From NCBI GenBank assembly GCA_023132135.1, contig JAGLYR010000019.1:1-24480 (forward strand): 24,480 nt of DNA, given 5' to 3'. The notes beneath the pieces are model-generated. The model did not search any database. It saw only the letters and a list, made by a program, of their open reading frames with translations, and had not been told where the DNA came from. The first letter of the stretch is position 1. The number at the start of each line of letters is the position of its first letter. This stretch comes from Candidatus Eiseniibacteriota bacterium. Its GTDB lineage: Bacteria; Arandabacterota; Arandabacteria; JAGLYR01. Positions 22,658 through 24,480 of this stretch are shown here, one piece after another. Made by a program: the position numbers and the translations under genes.

Positions 22658-23374
22658 TCAGTCCGGATCCAGCACGGGTTTCTCCCTTAACAGGGTGACC
22701 AGAATAGAGAGACACATCTTGAAAACATAGTAGAAAGACCCGGGCCACGACACCATGGGCGTTCCGCTCAGCCGTTCTCTCATCTCGACCGGGATTTCCC
22801 TCGAGCTCAACCCGGCGCGTTTGATCAGGATAACCGTATCTGCATCCGGGTAGTCACTGGGATAGTTCTCGGCCAGGAACCGGACGGCCCGCTCATCAAA
22901 GGCCTGAAAACCCGATGTCACATCCGTAACCCGATCGCCGGTAAGGAAACCTGCTATCGCACCGAAGAGCGCCATTCCCATCCTGCGGGTGGCGGGAATT
23001 CTGTATCTCGCCGCTCCCAGGAACCGGGATCCCCGGACGACATCCGAGTCTTCCAAACCCTCCAGCAGAGGACCAACGAATCGGGGATCATGCTGTCCAT
23101 CTCCGTCCAGAAGCACAATTCGCCGGAACCGGCCCCGTACCGCGAACCGGAACCCTGTCTGGACTGCGACACCGTAACCCAGGTTGAATGGCAGGGAGAC
23201 CACCGTCGCGCCTGCCGATCGGGCGACCTCCGCCGTGCGATCGGAGGACCCGTCATCCACTACCAGGATCCGGGCATGCATTTGGGCAGCCCGCGTCTCT
23301 TCGATGACGATTCGCAGGTTCTTCTCTTCGTTGAATGCTGGAATGATGACGAGCACATCCGAGGAATCAGCCAT
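22658..23374 (-). CDS. DPM1-like GT2 glycosyltransferase
   Basis: A 238-residue GT2 with VLVIIPAFNEEKNLRIVI at the start, LVVDDGSSDRT at 37-47 and LLDGDGQHDP at 88-97, followed by VVRGSRFLG and DVTSGFQAFDERAVRFL. This is the polyprenyl-phosphate mannosyl/glucosyltransferase pattern. It has only one weak hydrophobic segment near the C-terminus (FYYVFKMCLSILVTLL), so it probably relies on the DUF2304 protein encoded next for membrane attachment. ATG at 23374 is the only workable start after the upstream stop, 21 bases away, but its SD is weak. It is one of four DPM1/GtrB-like GT2 genes in the window. Which sugar nucleotide it uses is not visible. Confidence 0.92.
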   Translation of the reverse strand: MADSSDVLVIIPAFNEEKNLRIVIEETRAAQMHARILVVDDGSSDRTAEVARSAGATVVSLPFNLGYGVAVQTGFRFAVRGRFRRIVLLDGDGQHDPRFVGPLLEGLEDSDVVRGSRFLGAARYRIPATRRMGMALFGAIAGFLTGDRVTDVTSGFQAFDERAVRFLAENYPSDYPDADTVILIKRAGLSSREIPVEMRERLSGTPMVSWPGSFYYVFKMCLSILVTLLREKPVLDPD

Positions 23375-23395
23375 CAGGTTCTCATGCCCCCATGA

Positions 23396-24370
23396 TCAGT
23401 CCCGGGGGCCCACCGCGGCTTCCCGGATTCGCATGCCCAACACGAGACACAACAGAGAAGCGAAAGTATACAGTCTCCAACCTACGACAAGCAACACCGT
23501 TTCCTCCGGAGCCACGCCCGCCCAGACCAGAATGCCGTACCATCCCGCCTCCAGGATACCAAGTCCACCCGGGGTCACGGCCACCAGCGCGGCCACCTGG
23601 GCCAGTGGAACGCAAATGAAGGCCATCCACAGGGGCACCTCCACCCCCAACGCTCCGGCCACGAAGTAGAGCCGCAGACTCACCATCACCAGCTTTACCA
23701 CACTCAGGAGGTAGCTGGAGACCGCGCTTTTCCCCCCCAGCCCCCTTCTCTCCGGACCGGTCTCCAGTTCCGGGACCTCAGCTTTCCGCAGCCAGGGCAA
23801 AAAGCGGAAACCCCGGATCAGACCTCTGTAGAGCCGTTCCAGAAAACGGATGGCTCCCCCGTAGCGGCGCCCGACCACCGCGGGGAGGACAGCAATGACC
23901 GCAAAACCGATCCCCAGAGCAACTCTCTCGTCGAGCCGGCCGCCCAGATAGAACAGCGCAGGCACCACCAGGCAGACCAGGACAACAAGATCAAAAAGCC
24001 GGTCCAGGAGGACCGTGTACGCCGCTCCGGCAAGGGACATTTCCCGCGATCGACGCAGGGCGACGGTCCGGATCCCCATATCCGCCGCCTCCGCAGGCAA
24101 CACGAAACCCAGAACCCGGCCCATGAGGAAGTAGTGGATGAACCTGGAGAGCGGGACATCGCCGGCGCCCATAGTCTCCACCGCAATGGTCCGCCACCGG
24201 ACGCTGGCGCTCAGCACCAGCCCGGCCGTGGCCAGAAGCAGCAGGACAAGCCACGGCCATGACACATCGGAGAGACGTCCCAGCTGCGATGTGTCGCCGA
24301 GAACAAGGAAGAGTGCCACCAGTGCGACGGCGACTCCCCACTGGAGCACTCGCGCAGTCCCCTTGCTCAT
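23396..24370 (-). CDS. Flippase-like integral membrane protein (LPG synthase TM / UPF0104)
   Basis: A 324-residue, very hydrophobic protein with about seven or eight helices. FLMGRVLGFVLPAEAADMGI, then VLLDRLFDLVVLVCLVVPA and AVTPGGLGILEAGWYG are hallmarks of the lysylphosphatidylglycerol-synthase transmembrane family (PF03706). The domain is found in MprF and in stand-alone proteins beside glycosyltransferases, where roles in lipid or lipid-sugar flipping have been proposed but are mostly unproven. This protein has no C-terminal MprF catalytic domain. GGGG ten bases before the ATG supports the start. It is the first complete gene of the cluster and the only candidate transporter here, although it is not a Wzx-type flippase. 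Confidence 0.9.
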   Translation of the reverse strand: MSKGTARVLQWGVAVALVALFLVLGDTSQLGRLSDVSWPWLVLLLLATAGLVLSASVRWRTIAVETMGAGDVPLSRFIHYFLMGRVLGFVLPAEAADMGIRTVALRRSREMSLAGAAYTVLLDRLFDLVVLVCLVVPALFYLGGRLDERVALGIGFAVIAVLPAVVGRRYGGAIRFLERLYRGLIRGFRFLPWLRKAEVPELETGPERRGLGGKSAVSSYLLSVVKLVMVSLRLYFVAGALGVEVPLWMAFICVPLAQVAALVAVTPGGLGILEAGWYGILVWAGVAPEETVLLVVGWRLYTFASLLCLVLGMRIREAAVGPRD

Positions 24371-24388
24371 TTCGGCATTTCCCCTACC

Positions 24389-24480
24389 TTATCGGTTGAC
24401 ACACTGTTTCGTGTACATCAGACCCCAGAGTGTCTCGTTTTCTGCGTCAGAGTCCGAGACCGCAACGCTGCCGTTGTAGC
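24389..24480 (-). CDS. Possible C-terminal end of an upstream gene, cut by the window edge
   Basis: One minus-strand frame is open from the window edge to TAA at 24389-24391 and reads YNGSVAVSDSDAENETLWG then LMYTKQCVNR. The composition is protein-like and unlike the Arg/Pro-rich chance frames around it. The stop lies 18 bases before the next ATG, a normal operon spacing. Only about 29 codons are visible, so family and reality cannot be judged. If it is not coding, this stretch would be the cluster's leader; an inverted repeat (GTCTCG at 24432-24437, CGAGAC at 24455-24460) lies in it, and no convincing minus-strand promoter was seen. Confidence 0.35.
   Translation of the reverse strand, partial: YNGSVAVSDSDAENETLWGLMYTKQCVNR

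Noticed and set aside
24396-24425. TTGACA on the plus strand as a possible -35 box
   Set aside because: No convincing -10 hexamer follows at the right distance and no plus-strand gene is visible downstream in the window.

Overview
This 24.5-kb window reads as one long, GC-rich bacterial gene cluster for making surface glycans or glycoconjugates. All twenty well-supported genes lie on the minus strand, so transcription runs from about 24,400 down to 92. No convincing plus-strand gene is visible. Most neighbours overlap by 4-17 bases (ATGA, GTGA or TTGA junctions) or sit within 40 bases of each other, which points to one or a few polycistronic mRNAs with coupled translation. No rRNA, tRNA, CRISPR array, insertion sequence or phage gene was seen. 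The host is probably a Gram-negative member of the FCB superphylum (Eisenbacteria/Latescibacterota/Krumholzibacteriota-like). That is an inference from the secreted propeller protein at 6076-8292, whose C-terminal domain resembles type IX/FlgD-like sorting domains and starts with YPNPF, together with the high GC and the gene style.

Layout in transcription order. (1) 24370-19063: a flippase-like membrane protein, a DPM1-like GT2, its DUF2304 membrane partner, a GT-C membrane transferase with a TPR tail, and an ArnC/GtrB-like GT2. (2) 18988-16647: a second GT-C protein and a GT2 starting with TTG. (3) 16563-10344: a SAM methyltransferase, a GT4, WecB (UDP-GlcNAc 2-epimerase), a YfhO-type GT-C protein and a DPM1-like GT2. 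(4) 10300-6076: a GT2 fused to a polyprenyl-phosphate glycosylphosphotransferase-like half that lacks its catalytic core, then the secreted double propeller. (5) 6047-2027: an extended SDR epimerase/dehydratase, a DegT aminotransferase, a formyltransferase and a FemAB/GNAT-like acyltransferase, which together look like a nucleotide-amino-sugar branch. (6) 1919-92: an Amidohydro_2 metallohydrolase and a GT-B glycosyltransferase.

Read together, WecB and the SDR/DegT/formyltransferase set would make nucleotide sugars. The soluble GTs would build a lipid-linked glycan, and the GT2 plus GT-C pairs would make polyprenyl-phosphate sugars and use them outside the cytoplasmic membrane. No recognisable Wzx, Wzy, ABC exporter or complete initiating phosphoglycosyltransferase is present, so the pathway needs genes outside the window.

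The most unusual features are small-scale. One is a four-copy 37-bp tandem array that multiplies the start site of the amidohydrolase gene and creates a ladder of overlapping 14-codon mini-ORFs. Another is a family of palindromic intergenic elements, each beginning exactly at a TAG stop codon and carrying a conserved 18-bp tail. A third is an 11-base G tract at the wecB/yfhO junction, where losing one base would fuse the two genes. The last is the glycosylphosphotransferase domain without its active site.
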